This document shows positions 9,101 to 17,860 of a stretch of DNA of 64,000 nt, in pieces. The notes beneath the pieces were generated by a model. The model was given only the letters and a program-made list of their open reading frames with translations, was not told where the DNA came from and did not search any database. How positions within the stretch are numbered: position 1 is the first letter of the stretch; the number at the start of each line of letters is the position of its first letter. The stretch spans positions 2,879,001-2,943,000 of the forward strand of contig NC_011666.1 of NCBI RefSeq assembly GCF_000021745.1, written 5' to 3'. The DNA is from Methylocella silvestris BL2. GTDB lineage: Bacteria; Pseudomonadota; Alphaproteobacteria; Rhizobiales; Beijerinckiaceae. A program made the translations under genes and the position numbers.

Positions 9101-9802
9101 ATGGCTACGGAAACGACCGGAAAAACGGCCCTCATCGTCGGCGCCTCGCGCGGCCTTGGCCTCGCCATGGCCGAGGCTTTTCTTGAGCGCGGCTGGCGCG
9201 TCATCGCCACGGTGCGGGGAGCGGGACGGACAAAATTGCATGATCTTGCCGCCAAAGCCGGGGGCGCGCTCGAGATCCTGACGCTCGACGTCACGTCCCA
9301 AGACGAGCTTGCGGCACTGGCGCAAAAACTGGTGGGCCGCAGGCTCGATCTGCTGTTCGTCAACGCGGGGGCGCTCGATGATCCGCCAAAGCCGATTGGC
9401 GAGGTTTCGACGGATGAATTCATACGGCTCATGTTGACCAATGCGCTTGGCCCGCTCCGGGTCGTCGAAGCGCTGCAAAGCCTCGTTCCGCGCGACGGCG
9501 CGATTGGCGTCATGTCCTCGGGGCTCGGCAGCGTCAGCCGCAATGTTGGCGGCGGCTATGAGGCCTATCGCGGGACCAAGGCGGCGCTGAACACCATGAT
9601 GCGCTCCTTCGCCGCCCGAGCGGGCGGGGAGCGCGCCATTCTTGTGATGGATCCCGGCTGGGTGCGCACGGATATGGGCGGCGCCAATGCGGAGCTTGCC
9701 GTCGAGGAGAGCATCCCGCGTCTCGTCGATACGATCATTGCAAATCGTGCAACGCCGGGCGCAAAATTTCTCAATTATCGCGGCGAGACCGTGCCCTGGT
9801 GA
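9101..9802 (+). CDS. SDR family oxidoreductase
   Basis: A classical short-chain dehydrogenase of 233 residues: cofactor motif GASRGLGLA near residue 13, NAG turn, and catalytic Ser plus YRGTK (Tyr-X3-Lys). Substrate unknown. ATG 9101 has AGGAAAG upstream; the gene follows the DHFR-like gene by 22 bases, so the two are probably co-transcribed. A pteridine substrate is conceivable given the neighbour, but nothing in the sequence proves it. Confidence 0.8.
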   Translation: MATETTGKTALIVGASRGLGLAMAEAFLERGWRVIATVRGAGRTKLHDLAAKAGGALEILTLDVTSQDELAALAQKLVGRRLDLLFVNAGALDDPPKPIGEVSTDEFIRLMLTNALGPLRVVEALQSLVPRDGAIGVMSSGLGSVSRNVGGGYEAYRGTKAALNTMMRSFAARAGGERAILVMDPGWVRTDMGGANAELAVEESIPRLVDTIIANRATPGAKFLNYRGETVPW

Positions 9803-9808
9803 GCGGCC

Positions 9809-9952
9809 TCAACTTGTCTTAAGCCCCGCGGCTGACAACAGGGCGCGCAGGAGAAGCGCGACCACGCCAAGAGCGGCGACGCTCGCGCTCCAGATCAGGA
9901 CCAGCCAGCCGATCCGTCGCAGCCAGAGCTTTCCCGGGCCGCCCTCGCTCAA
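9809..9952 (-). CDS. DUF2474-like small membrane protein of the bd oxidase operon
   Basis: A 47-residue protein with one predicted membrane helix (IGWLVLIWSASVAALGVVALLLRALL) preceded by a basic KLWLRR segment. This is the pattern of DUF2474 proteins encoded after cyanide-insensitive bd oxidases, which may be functional counterparts of CydX. It has no ATG; the most plausible start is a TTG whose last two bases are the first two of the cydB stop (TTGA), which suggests coupled translation. Confidence 0.7.
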   Translation of the reverse strand: MSEGGPGKLWLRRIGWLVLIWSASVAALGVVALLLRALLSAAGLKTS

Positions 9953-10956
9953 TGATAGCCGTCCCCAACCTTCACTTTGCCGCGGAAGACATAATAGGAC
10001 CAGGCGGTGTAGGTCAAAATGATCGGCACGATGAACAGCGCTCCGACAAGAGCGAAGCCGAGGCTTTGCGGCGGCCCGGCCGCGGCCCGGATCGAAAGGT
10101 CGGGCGGGATGATGTTCGGCCACAGGCTGATGCCAAGCCCGCTGTAGCCGAGGAATAGCAAAAGCAGCGCCAGCACGAAGGGGGCGGAATGCGTATCCCG
10201 CCTCAGGAAATGGAGGATGCCGAAGGCTGCGGCGAGGACGAGGACGGGCACCGGCGCGAAGAAGAACAGATCGGGCAGAGTGAACCAGCGCTTGAACACG
10301 GCCGGATGGGCGAGGGGCGTCCAGATGCTGACGACGGCGATGACGGCGAGCAGCGTCAGGGTGATCGGCCGCGCCAGTTCGATCATGCGCCGCTGCAGAT
10401 CGCCCTCTGTCTTCATGATGAGCCATGTCGCGCCGAGGAGCGCATAGGCGACGGTGAGGCCGACGCCGGTGAAGAGGCTGAAGGGCGTGATCCAGTCGAA
10501 GGCGCCGCCGGTATAGGAAGGGCCCTCCACCTTGAAGCCATTGATCAGCGAGCCGAGCGCGACGCCCTGAAAAAACGTCGCCGTGTAGGACCCCCAGGCG
10601 AAGGCGTGGGTCCAAAACCATTTGTGGTCCGGGTCGGCCTTGAAACGGAATTCGAAGGCGACGCCGCGCCAGATCAGCCCCGCGAGCATCAGCACGAGCG
10701 GCAGATAAAGGGCGCTGAGCACGAAGGAATAGACGATCGGAAAGGCCGCGAGCAGACCGGCGCCGCCCAACACCAGCCAGGTTTCATTGCCGTCCCATAC
10801 GGGGGCGACCGTGTTCATCATGCAATCGCGATCCTCATCGTCCTTGACGAAGGGAAAAAGGATGCCGATGCCGAGATCGAAGCCGTCCATGACGACATAC
10901 ATCATGAGGCCGAAGGCGATGATTACGGCCCAGATGATCGGTAGATCAATGCCCAT
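9949..10956 (-). CDS. cydB: cytochrome bd-type (cyanide-insensitive) quinol oxidase subunit II
   Basis: A 335-residue polytopic inner-membrane protein starting MGIDLPIIWAVIIAFGLMMYVVMDGFDLGIG, the usual CydB/CioB N-terminus, and carrying the conserved NTVAPVWDGNETWLVLGG segment. It forms the oxidase heterodimer with CydA and reduces O2 to water with electrons from quinol. I choose ATG 10956 over an in-frame TTG five codons upstream, which has no better ribosome-binding site. It lies 45 bases downstream of cydA. Confidence 0.92.
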   Translation of the reverse strand: MGIDLPIIWAVIIAFGLMMYVVMDGFDLGIGILFPFVKDDEDRDCMMNTVAPVWDGNETWLVLGGAGLLAAFPIVYSFVLSALYLPLVLMLAGLIWRGVAFEFRFKADPDHKWFWTHAFAWGSYTATFFQGVALGSLINGFKVEGPSYTGGAFDWITPFSLFTGVGLTVAYALLGATWLIMKTEGDLQRRMIELARPITLTLLAVIAVVSIWTPLAHPAVFKRWFTLPDLFFFAPVPVLVLAAAFGILHFLRRDTHSAPFVLALLLLFLGYSGLGISLWPNIIPPDLSIRAAAGPPQSLGFALVGALFIVPIILTYTAWSYYVFRGKVKVGDGYH

Positions 10957-11001
10957 CGCGTGGTCTTTCAAAAAGCGCTGGCGGATGATGAATTGCGGCG
11001 G

Positions 11002-12426
11002 TCAGATTGAAACGTCCGGAGCGGCCGAGAGCGGCCGCGAGGGCCGTTCATGCAGCGGGGTATTGCCGCTGAGGTCGATATCGGGCGCCGGCCGCTCGGG
11101 GCCAAGGTCCTGCGGCCCGACGGCGATCAGCTTCAGCATGTAGTAGAGGCCGGTTCCGAACACCAAGAAATACATCACGATGAAAACGCCGAGCGTCAGG
11201 CTGAGCGCCAGCGCCGAATGGTTCGACACCGCCTCCGAGGTGCGCATCACGCCATAGACGACCCAGGGCTGCCGCCCGATCTCGGTGGTCAGCCAGCCGG
11301 CGAGAATGGCGATGATGCCGGACGGGCCCATCAGCACGGCGAAGCGCAGGAACAGCCGCGAATCGTAAAGATCGCCCCTGGCCCGCTGCCAAAGGCTCCA
11401 GAGCCCCAACAGCAGCATCAGCATGCCAAGGCCGACCATGATGCGGAACGTCCAGAATACGATGGTCGAATCCGGCCGGTCGGCGGCCGGGAACTCGGAA
11501 AGGCCGCGGATCTGGCCGTCCCATTCATGGGTCAGGATCAGGCTGCCGAGGTGTGGAACCTCCACCTTATACTCGGTTTCCTGTTTGCCCATGTTTGGCC
11601 AGCCGAACAGGATCAGCGGAAATCCCTTGGCGCCGGGCTCATTGCGCCAATGGCCTTCGATGGCGGCGATTTTCGCCGGCTGATATTGCAGCGTATTCAG
11701 CCCGTGCTGGTCGCCGATGGCGATCTGGATCGGCGCGACGATCAGCGCCATCCACATCGCCATGGAGAACATGGTGCGCACCCGCGCCGTGTTCTCGCCC
11801 TTGAGAAGATGCCACGCGCCCGCCGCGCCGACGAACAGCGCGGTGGCGAGATAGGCCGCCACCGTCATATGCGCGAGCCGGTAGGGAAAGGAGGGGTTGA
11901 AGATCACCTTCAGCCAGTCGACCGGCACGACGCGCCCGTCGATGATCTCAAAGCCCTGCGGCGTCTGCATCCAGCTGTTCGAGGCGAGAATCCAGGTCGC
12001 CGAGACGAGCGTGCCGAGCGCGACCATGATGGTTGCGAAGAAATGCAGGCCGGGCCCCACCCTGTTCCAGCCAAACAGCGCGACGCCGAGAAAGCCGGCC
12101 TCGAGGAAAAAAGCGGTCAGCACCTCATAGGCGAGCAGAGGGCCCGTGACGCCGCCGGCGAAGGCCGAGAAATAGCTCCAGTTGGTGCCGAACTGATAGG
12201 CCATGACGAGGCCGGACACGACCCCCATGGCGAAGTTCACGGCAAAGATTTGCGACCAGAACCGATAGAGATCGCGATAGGCCCTGTCCTTCGTCAACAG
12301 CCAAAGCCCCTCGAGCACCGCGAGATAGCTCGCAAGCCCGATGGTGATCGCCGGAAAGATGATGTGAAAGGAGACGGTGAAGCCGAACTGGATGCGGGCG
12401 AGATCGAGAGCGCTCAAGCCAAGCAT
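11002..12426 (-). CDS. cydA: cytochrome bd-type (cyanide-insensitive) quinol oxidase subunit I
   Basis: A 474-residue CydA with the N-terminal haem ligand region RIQFGFTVSFHIIFPA (His21) and several later membrane helices, including GWLTTEIGRQPW. It is shorter than E. coli CydA (522), as in the CioA group with a short Q-loop. The DUF2474 gene in the operon also favours the Cio type. ATG 12426 has AGAAGGG upstream. It would serve respiration at low O2 or under inhibitors of haem-copper oxidases. Confidence 0.92.
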   Translation of the reverse strand: MLGLSALDLARIQFGFTVSFHIIFPAITIGLASYLAVLEGLWLLTKDRAYRDLYRFWSQIFAVNFAMGVVSGLVMAYQFGTNWSYFSAFAGGVTGPLLAYEVLTAFFLEAGFLGVALFGWNRVGPGLHFFATIMVALGTLVSATWILASNSWMQTPQGFEIIDGRVVPVDWLKVIFNPSFPYRLAHMTVAAYLATALFVGAAGAWHLLKGENTARVRTMFSMAMWMALIVAPIQIAIGDQHGLNTLQYQPAKIAAIEGHWRNEPGAKGFPLILFGWPNMGKQETEYKVEVPHLGSLILTHEWDGQIRGLSEFPAADRPDSTIVFWTFRIMVGLGMLMLLLGLWSLWQRARGDLYDSRLFLRFAVLMGPSGIIAILAGWLTTEIGRQPWVVYGVMRTSEAVSNHSALALSLTLGVFIVMYFLVFGTGLYYMLKLIAVGPQDLGPERPAPDIDLSGNTPLHERPSRPLSAAPDVSI

Positions 12427-12675
12427 TTCGGGCCCTTCTCAGCTTCTTTGACGGCCGGTCGAAGCGACGCTTTCGCCTCAGGGCCGCCGGAAATTTCGGA
12501 GACTATAATCGAAGAGGCCGCTCTTGTATCAAGCGGGTCCGCGAAAAATCGCGCCGCAGATGCGGCGAAACGCGCGCGCGGCGGCGCCTTCCGGCCCGAC
12601 CGGAGGGAAGATCGTGCGGCGAAGGCCGCGCGTCGCGACGACGGGACGCGGGCCGTTCGTGTCGACCGCGTTCGG

Positions 12676-13107
12676 TCAGCCTTTGCGGATCTTGGCGCGG
12701 CGGTTTTTCAGCTTCGTCCGCTCGTTCTGGACGTGCGCCTTTTTCAGCAAATTCATGCCGATTTCAGGGCTTGGCTCGCCGTCGATATTGATCGTGGCGA
12801 GCTTTTCATCGATTGCGGCGATCGCCGAGGCGATATCGGCCGCCTCGGCCGCGGCGAAGGCGGCGCTTTTCAATCTGACGCCGACCGCCTCGCCGTTCTC
12901 CTCGATAAAACTGATTCCAGCTTTATCGAACGCCGCGACAAGTTTTATGGCGATGCCCGAGCTGCCATCAATCTCGGCGTCCTCCGCCTGGAGCTGCTTG
13001 ATCTTGGCCAGCGACGCGCCGGCCTCCTCGGCCAGCTGCTCCTGCGACCAGTCCAGCAGCGCGCGAGCCGCCTTGATCTGGCGAATTGAAATCTTGGAGA
13101 GCGTCAA
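12676..13107 (-). CDS. XRE-like helix-turn-helix protein
   Basis: A 143-residue protein with an N-terminal HTH (IRQIKAARALLDWSQEQLAEEAGASLAKIKQLQAED) followed by FDKAGISFIEENGEAVGVRLK. That second motif is common in small XRE-type regulators that carry a phage-repressor-like HTH. The C-terminal half ends in a lysine/arginine-rich tail. Start: TTG 13107 has AGAAGG 9 bases upstream; longer in-frame starts lack a site. Target genes are unknown; cydA is 249 bases downstream on the same strand. Confidence 0.65.
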   Translation of the reverse strand: MTLSKISIRQIKAARALLDWSQEQLAEEAGASLAKIKQLQAEDAEIDGSSGIAIKLVAAFDKAGISFIEENGEAVGVRLKSAAFAAAEAADIASAIAAIDEKLATINIDGEPSPEIGMNLLKKAHVQNERTKLKNRRAKIRKG

Positions 13108-13226
13108 GGCGATGTTCCTTCTGATGCCAAAATATAGCACGAGACCGCGCGGCAAAGCTGATGTTTTCGGGGCGCGCGCCGCGCTCGGCGCCGCGCCGAT
13201 CGCCAATGGCGGCGGAGGAGCTGCGG

Positions 13227-14261
13227 CTAGGGCGCGACGGCGCCATTCTCCTTTTTCCAGGCGTCAAAGCCGCCCGCAATATGGCGGGCGCTTTTGAAGC
13301 CGGCGTCCTGCGCGGCCTGCACAGCCATCGCCGAGCGCTCGCCGAAAGCGCAGTAGAACAGGATTGTCTTGCCCGCCGCGGCCAGCTCATGCAGCGCGCC
13401 GCCGGGACCGATGCTTTCCCGCAGGTCCGGATAGGGTGCATGCAGCGACCCCGGAATAATTCCCTGCTTTTCGCGCTCGCGCTTCTCACGCAGATCGACA
13501 ATCGCAATGTCGGGGCGCCCGAAGAGCGCGAGCGCCTCGGCCGCCTGCGCCGCCCAGCCCTTGCGCGCAATCTCATCCTGGTGGAAGCCGACGCGCATAT
13601 TGGCCGGGACCGCGACATCCATCATTTTCGGGTTGGGCAGGTTCAGATTGTTCATGAGGTCGACGTATTCATCCACCGATCGGACCTTGAGGCGCGGATT
13701 GAACAGCCTTTCTTCGCCGATGGTCGACACCGTGTCGCCCTTGTAATCATGCGCCGGATAGACCAGCGTCTCGTCCGGCAATTTCAGCAGCCTGTCGAAG
13801 ATCGAGTGATATTGCGCGCGCGGGTCGCCATTTTGAAAATCGGTGCGCCCGGTGCCACGGATAAGCAGCGTGTCGCCGGTAAAGACGCGGCCCTCCAGCA
13901 AGAAGGAATAGGAATCATCGGTGTGGCCCGGCGTAAAGAGCGCCTCGAGGCTCAAGCCCTCGATGTCGATGCGGTCGCCGTCCGCGACGCGCATGGAGAC
14001 GACGTCGGCTTTGGTCTGTTCGCCCATCACCGTTATGCAATGCGTGCGGTCGCGCAATGCGCCAAGGCCCGTGACATGGTCGGCGTGCAAATGGGTGTCG
14101 ACGGCTTTGACGAGCTTGACGTCAAGCTCGTCAAAGAGCTGCAGGTAGCGGTCGACCTTTTCCAGCACGGGATCGATGATCAGCGCCTCGCCGCCCGGCC
14201 GGCTGGCGAGGAGATAGGTATAAGTGCCGGACACATGATCGAAGAGCTGGCGGAAGATCAT
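13227..14261 (-). CDS. persulfide dioxygenase-rhodanese fusion (MBL fold)
   Basis: A 344-residue two-domain protein. Residues 1-230 are a metallo-beta-lactamase fold of the ETHE1 type with THLHADHVTG (HXHXDH at 57-62), FTPGHTDDSYSF, FTGDTLLIRGTGRTDFQ and YPAHDY. Residues from about 235 form a rhodanese domain with the active-site Cys in ILFYCAFGERS. It would oxidise glutathione persulfide to sulfite, with the rhodanese handling sulfane sulfur. Start at ATG 14261 because GGAG lies 8 bases before it; an ATG eight codons upstream is less well placed. It follows the peroxiredoxin gene by 101 bases. Confidence 0.85.
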   Translation of the reverse strand: MIFRQLFDHVSGTYTYLLASRPGGEALIIDPVLEKVDRYLQLFDELDVKLVKAVDTHLHADHVTGLGALRDRTHCITVMGEQTKADVVSMRVADGDRIDIEGLSLEALFTPGHTDDSYSFLLEGRVFTGDTLLIRGTGRTDFQNGDPRAQYHSIFDRLLKLPDETLVYPAHDYKGDTVSTIGEERLFNPRLKVRSVDEYVDLMNNLNLPNPKMMDVAVPANMRVGFHQDEIARKGWAAQAAEALALFGRPDIAIVDLREKREREKQGIIPGSLHAPYPDLRESIGPGGALHELAAAGKTILFYCAFGERSAMAVQAAQDAGFKSARHIAGGFDAWKKENGAVAP

Positions 14262-14362
14262 CGGCTGCTCCTGGGCGTGCTCCAATCCAATATGATCGGC
14301 AGGAACATGCTCAGAACCTTGAACCTCGAGCGCGTCAAGCGCCGCCGGAGATCGGCCCGCCG

Positions 14363-15025
14363 CTACGCCTTCGGCTGCGGCACGATTCGCAGATAGGGCT
14401 TCGGCGCGTTCCAGCCGTCGGGATAGGTTTTCTTGGCCTCCTCATCCGTGACCGAGCCGGCGATGATCACATCCTCGCCATGCTTCCAGTTCACCGGCGT
14501 CGCGACCTTGTGCTTGGCGGTGAGCTGGAGCGAGTCGATCACGCGCAGGACTTCGTCGAAATTGCGGCCCGTCGTCATCGGATAGATCAGGATGAGCTTG
14601 ATCTTCTTATCGGGCCCAACCACGAAAACGTTCCGCACGGTCTGGTTGTCGGCGGCGGTGCGCTTGGTCGGATCGCCCGACACCGGCGCGGGAAGCATCC
14701 CATAGAGCTTCGATACGTTGTAATCGACGTCGGCGATCATCGGGAAATTCGGCGCGACGCCCTGCGTCTCCTGGATGTCGCTCGCCCAACCGGAATGGCG
14801 ATCGAGCGGATCGACTGACAGACCGATGATCTTGACGCCCCTCTTGTCGAACTCAGGCTTGATCTTGGCCATGTAGCCGAGTTCGGTGGTGCAGACCGGC
14901 GTGAAATCCTTCGGGTGGGAGAAAAGCACGGCCCAGGAGTCGCCGATCCAGTCATGAAAACTGATTTTGCCTTCGGTCGTTTCCGCCTCGAAATCCGGCG
15001 CAATATCATTGATCGCAAGAGTCAT
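14363..15025 (-). CDS. 1-Cys peroxiredoxin (Prx6 type)
   Basis: A 220-residue thioredoxin-fold peroxidase with the peroxidatic motif DFTPVCTTELGYMAK (Cys near residue 47) and the DPLDRHSGWASDI segment of the Prx6 group. The C-terminal extension (TPVNWKHGEDVIIAGSVTDEEAKKTYPDGW) is also typical of that group. It reduces peroxides in the cytoplasm with an external thiol. The gene pairs with the persulfide dioxygenase downstream, which suggests a joint role in thiol or peroxide stress. Confidence 0.9.
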   Translation of the reverse strand: MTLAINDIAPDFEAETTEGKISFHDWIGDSWAVLFSHPKDFTPVCTTELGYMAKIKPEFDKRGVKIIGLSVDPLDRHSGWASDIQETQGVAPNFPMIADVDYNVSKLYGMLPAPVSGDPTKRTAADNQTVRNVFVVGPDKKIKLILIYPMTTGRNFDEVLRVIDSLQLTAKHKVATPVNWKHGEDVIIAGSVTDEEAKKTYPDGWNAPKPYLRIVPQPKA

Positions 15026-15216
15026 TCACGCGTCCCCTTTGTCTATAGCTTTTGTCGAGACTGCCAGTTTCTTGCGGTCAAGGAAAACGTTTTTCAGCCT
15101 CGATCAATAAATATATCGGCGTCTATTCGCCACGGCGCGGGGCGACGCGTCCGGCCAAGACGCGCCCTCAAGCGCGCCCGGCGCTCGGATTAACGCTGCG
15201 TACCAAGGCGTGCGCT

Positions 15217-15909
15217 TCACTCGGAGGGCCCAGCGGTGACGCGCTTTTTCTCCGCCTTTGGGGATTCGAGAAAGGCGGGGTTCTGCTGATTTTGCAGATA
15301 ATCGGCGAAGGCGCCGGTGAATTTTTGAAATTTGTACTGCATGATGAAGCTGCGTTTCTTCGCCTTTTTGATCACCGACGAAGGATTGAAAAAACCCCGC
15401 GCATTCTCCCTGGTCAGCACGAAGGGCGGTCGCCCCTCCTTGGCGAGCACATAGGACATGATGAGGGCGCCGCTGCGGTGGTTGCCTTCGATGAAAAGCT
15501 GGGGGTCGCTCAGGATGCGGTTGAACGCGCCGGCCGCGCGCCGCCACACGCTCTTGCCGCGATTGAAGGCGTACCAGTCCATCACATCGCGGATGCCGGC
15601 GCCGGGCTCGTCATAAAAGCGCGCTGCGGTGGCTTCGAGCAGGCGGTGATGACGCGCGACGACGTCCGGATCGACGCCGCATAGAACGACCGCGTTCAAC
15701 TTCAGCCAATAATTCAGCTGCCCCATCGCAAATATGTCGATGCGATCGGTCAGCAGTTGATCGACGAGGGCGTAGCCCTGCATCATATTTTCGATCACCT
15801 CATCGTCGAGGGGATCGCGCCGATCGAAGAGATCTTTGTTGATTTGCGGGAAAACGCGCTGAACCTCGCGAAGGGCGCGCTCGATCTCCGCGAGGTTCAG
15901 CACGCTCAT
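15217..15909 (-). CDS. Fic-like protein with a degenerate active-site motif
   Basis: A largely helical 230-residue protein of no named family that I can assign with certainty. Residues 137-145 read QLFIEGNHR, which aligns with the Fic core HXFX(D/E)GN(G/K)R but has Gln for the catalytic His and His for the Gly or Lys. The following helix RSGALIMSYVLAKEGRPPF also resembles the Fic fold. A non-AMPylating or altered Fic-like enzyme is therefore possible. It begins 36 bases after the stop of the second pstS on the same strand, so it may be the last gene of the pst transcript. Confidence 0.5.
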   Translation of the reverse strand: MSVLNLAEIERALREVQRVFPQINKDLFDRRDPLDDEVIENMMQGYALVDQLLTDRIDIFAMGQLNYWLKLNAVVLCGVDPDVVARHHRLLEATAARFYDEPGAGIRDVMDWYAFNRGKSVWRRAAGAFNRILSDPQLFIEGNHRSGALIMSYVLAKEGRPPFVLTRENARGFFNPSSVIKKAKKRSFIMQYKFQKFTGAFADYLQNQQNPAFLESPKAEKKRVTAGPSE

Positions 15910-15945
15910 GTTTTTCGCGCGTCCCTGACTGTGGCCGCAGGCGCT

Positions 15946-16995
15946 CTACTGCAGTTTTGAAACGGCGGTCTTCGCAAGCTCGACCACGTTCCGCGGCAGC
16001 GCGATATAGCCAAGATCCGCTGCGTAGCCCTGCCCCTTATCCAGCCCGAATCCGACGAAGGAGGCCAATATCCGCGCCTCGTCGCCGGGATAGCTGCGGT
16101 AGAGCAGGAGCCAACTGTAGGTGACAATCGGATAGGCCTCCTTGCCCGCGGGGTTGGTCGTCGCCTTATCCAAGGCGCCGATGCCGACCTCGGCGCTCGA
16201 TGCAAGCGCGGCGGCGCCAGTTTCCGCCGTCGCTGTGACGAAATCCCCGTCCTTGTTCTGCAGGCTCGCCATCGGCAGACCAAGCCGATGCGCAAAACCA
16301 TATTCGACATAGCCGATCGATCCTACGCTGATCTTGATCCGCGAAGCGACTCCTTCGTTGCCCCGCGCCAGCATCGCGCCATGCGGCCAGGAAACGATTT
16401 TGCCGACGCCAGAGCCGGTCGGCGACCAGTTTTTGTTCACGGCGGCAAGATGCGACGTAAAGGCATAGGTCGTTCCGCTCGAATCCTGGCGCCCAACCAC
16501 GGTAATGTCGGCTGACGGCAGATTGAGGCCGGGATTTGCCGCGGCGATCCGCGGATCGCGCCAGCTCGTGATCTTGCCGGAAAAAATGTCGACATAGACG
16601 TCTTGCGGCAGTTTCAGCGCGCCTTGCAACCCCGGAAGATTATAGGCGAGCACAATCATGCCGGCCGTGCTCGGCAATTGAATGACGCCGCGCTTGATCT
16701 TCTCAGCCTCGGCGGCCGGCAGAGGCAGGTCGCTTCCGGCGAAATCGACGGCGCCTGCGATAAAGCGCGCGAGGCCCTCGCCGGAGCCGACCGCCTCATA
16801 GCGCAGGGAGACGTCCGGTTGCGACTTGACGAAGCTATTGATCCAGGCCTCGTAAAGCGGCGCGGCGAAGGTCGAGCCGGCCCCATGCAGATCGACGGCG
16901 GCGGCCATGGCCGGGGCCGAAATATTTGCGACGAGCGCGCCGGCGAAAAACACGCCGGCCGCCGTCAAGGCGATCGTCTTGACGCGGATGTTCAT
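15946..16995 (-). CDS. pstS: phosphate ABC transporter substrate-binding protein (second copy)
   Basis: A 349-residue exported PstS with a signal peptide (MNIRVKTIALTAAGVFFAGALVANISAPAMAA). It carries the phosphate-binding regions GAGSTFAAPLYEAW, VDFAGSDLPL and RQDSSGTTYAFTSHL. It lies downstream of pstB, 35 bases after it, whereas the other pstS of this island heads the operon. The two differ clearly in sequence, so this is not a recent duplicate. A different affinity or oxyanion preference is possible. Confidence 0.88.
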   Translation of the reverse strand: MNIRVKTIALTAAGVFFAGALVANISAPAMAAAVDLHGAGSTFAAPLYEAWINSFVKSQPDVSLRYEAVGSGEGLARFIAGAVDFAGSDLPLPAAEAEKIKRGVIQLPSTAGMIVLAYNLPGLQGALKLPQDVYVDIFSGKITSWRDPRIAAANPGLNLPSADITVVGRQDSSGTTYAFTSHLAAVNKNWSPTGSGVGKIVSWPHGAMLARGNEGVASRIKISVGSIGYVEYGFAHRLGLPMASLQNKDGDFVTATAETGAAALASSAEVGIGALDKATTNPAGKEAYPIVTYSWLLLYRSYPGDEARILASFVGFGLDKGQGYAADLGYIALPRNVVELAKTAVSKLQ

Positions 16996-17030
16996 AGGGA
17001 CGGTTCCTGCGGACTGCCTCAGAGCAAGAC

Positions 17031-17849
17031 TTAGCTGAATTCGCCGCGGAGATATTTCTTGGTCATTTCTTCCCGCGGGGAGTCGAACAGCTCGTTCGTA
17101 TCGCCGATTTCCACGAGATGCCCGGTGCGGCCGCCTTGCGAAATGTCGACGGAGAAAAACGCCGTCACATCGGCGACGCGCCGGGCCTGCTGCATGTTAT
17201 GGGTGACGAGCGCAATGGTGTAATCTTTCTTGAGCTCCAGCATCAGCTCCTCGATGCGCCGCGTGGCGATCGGGTCGAGAGCCGAGCAGGGCTCGTCCAT
17301 CAAGAGCACGGTCGGTTCAGTGGCGACCGCCCGCGCGATGCAAAGACGCTGCTGCTGGCCGCCGGAGAGGGAAAGGCCGCTCGCCTTCAGCTTGTCTTTC
17401 ACTTCGTCCCAAAGCGCGGCGCGGCGCAGCGCATGTTCGACCTTTTCCGCGGCGTCGCCCTTGAAGCGGTTCAGCCGCAGACCGAAGGCGACATTGTCGA
17501 AAATGCTCATCGAGAACGGGTTGGGCTGCTGGAACACCATGCCAATGTGGCGGCGCACGACCACAGGATCGACGCCGGCGCCATAGATGTCCTGACCGAG
17601 GAAATTCACCTGGCCCTCGAGCCGGAAGCCCTTGATCAAATCGTTCATGCGGTTGAGGCTGCGCAGCACGGTGCTCTTGCCGCAGCCCGACGGGCCGATG
17701 AATCCGGTGATCTTGCCCTTCTCGATCGGCACGTTGCTGTCGCGCACCGCGAGAAAGGCGCCGTAGAAGATTTTCTGCACCGAGCAGGAAATGGCGACGT
17801 CCGGACCATCCACCGGCTTTGGGCGTTCAAGGGTGGCGACGTCGGACAT
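17031..17849 (-). CDS. pstB: phosphate ABC transporter ATP-binding protein
   Basis: A 272-residue ABC ATPase with Walker [10 protein letters not shown], the PstB-typical [10 protein letters not shown] after it, signature [16 protein letters not shown] and Walker [14 protein letters not shown]. The segment [22 protein letters not shown] is also PstB-like. It energises PstCA for phosphate uptake. ATG 17849 has AAGGAG 8 bases before it. The gene is 11 bases after pstA. Confidence 0.95.
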   Translation of the reverse strand: MSDVATLERPKPVDGPDVAISCSVQKIFYGAFLAVRDSNVPIEKGKITGFIGPSGCGKSTVLRSLNRMNDLIKGFRLEGQVNFLGQDIYGAGVDPVVVRRHIGMVFQQPNPFSMSIFDNVAFGLRLNRFKGDAAEKVEHALRRAALWDEVKDKLKASGLSLSGGQQQRLCIARAVATEPTVLLMDEPCSALDPIATRRIEELMLELKKDYTIALVTHNMQQARRVADVTAFFSVDISQGGRTGHLVEIGDTNELFDSPREEMTKKYLRGEFS

Positions 17850-17860
17850 GAGTTGGCTCC

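Noticed and set aside
11050-13089. A very long open frame on the plus strand antisense to cydA
   Set aside because: It is rich in Arg, Gly, Asp, His and Glu without family motifs, and mirrors cydA; in high-GC DNA such antisense frames stay open by codon bias.
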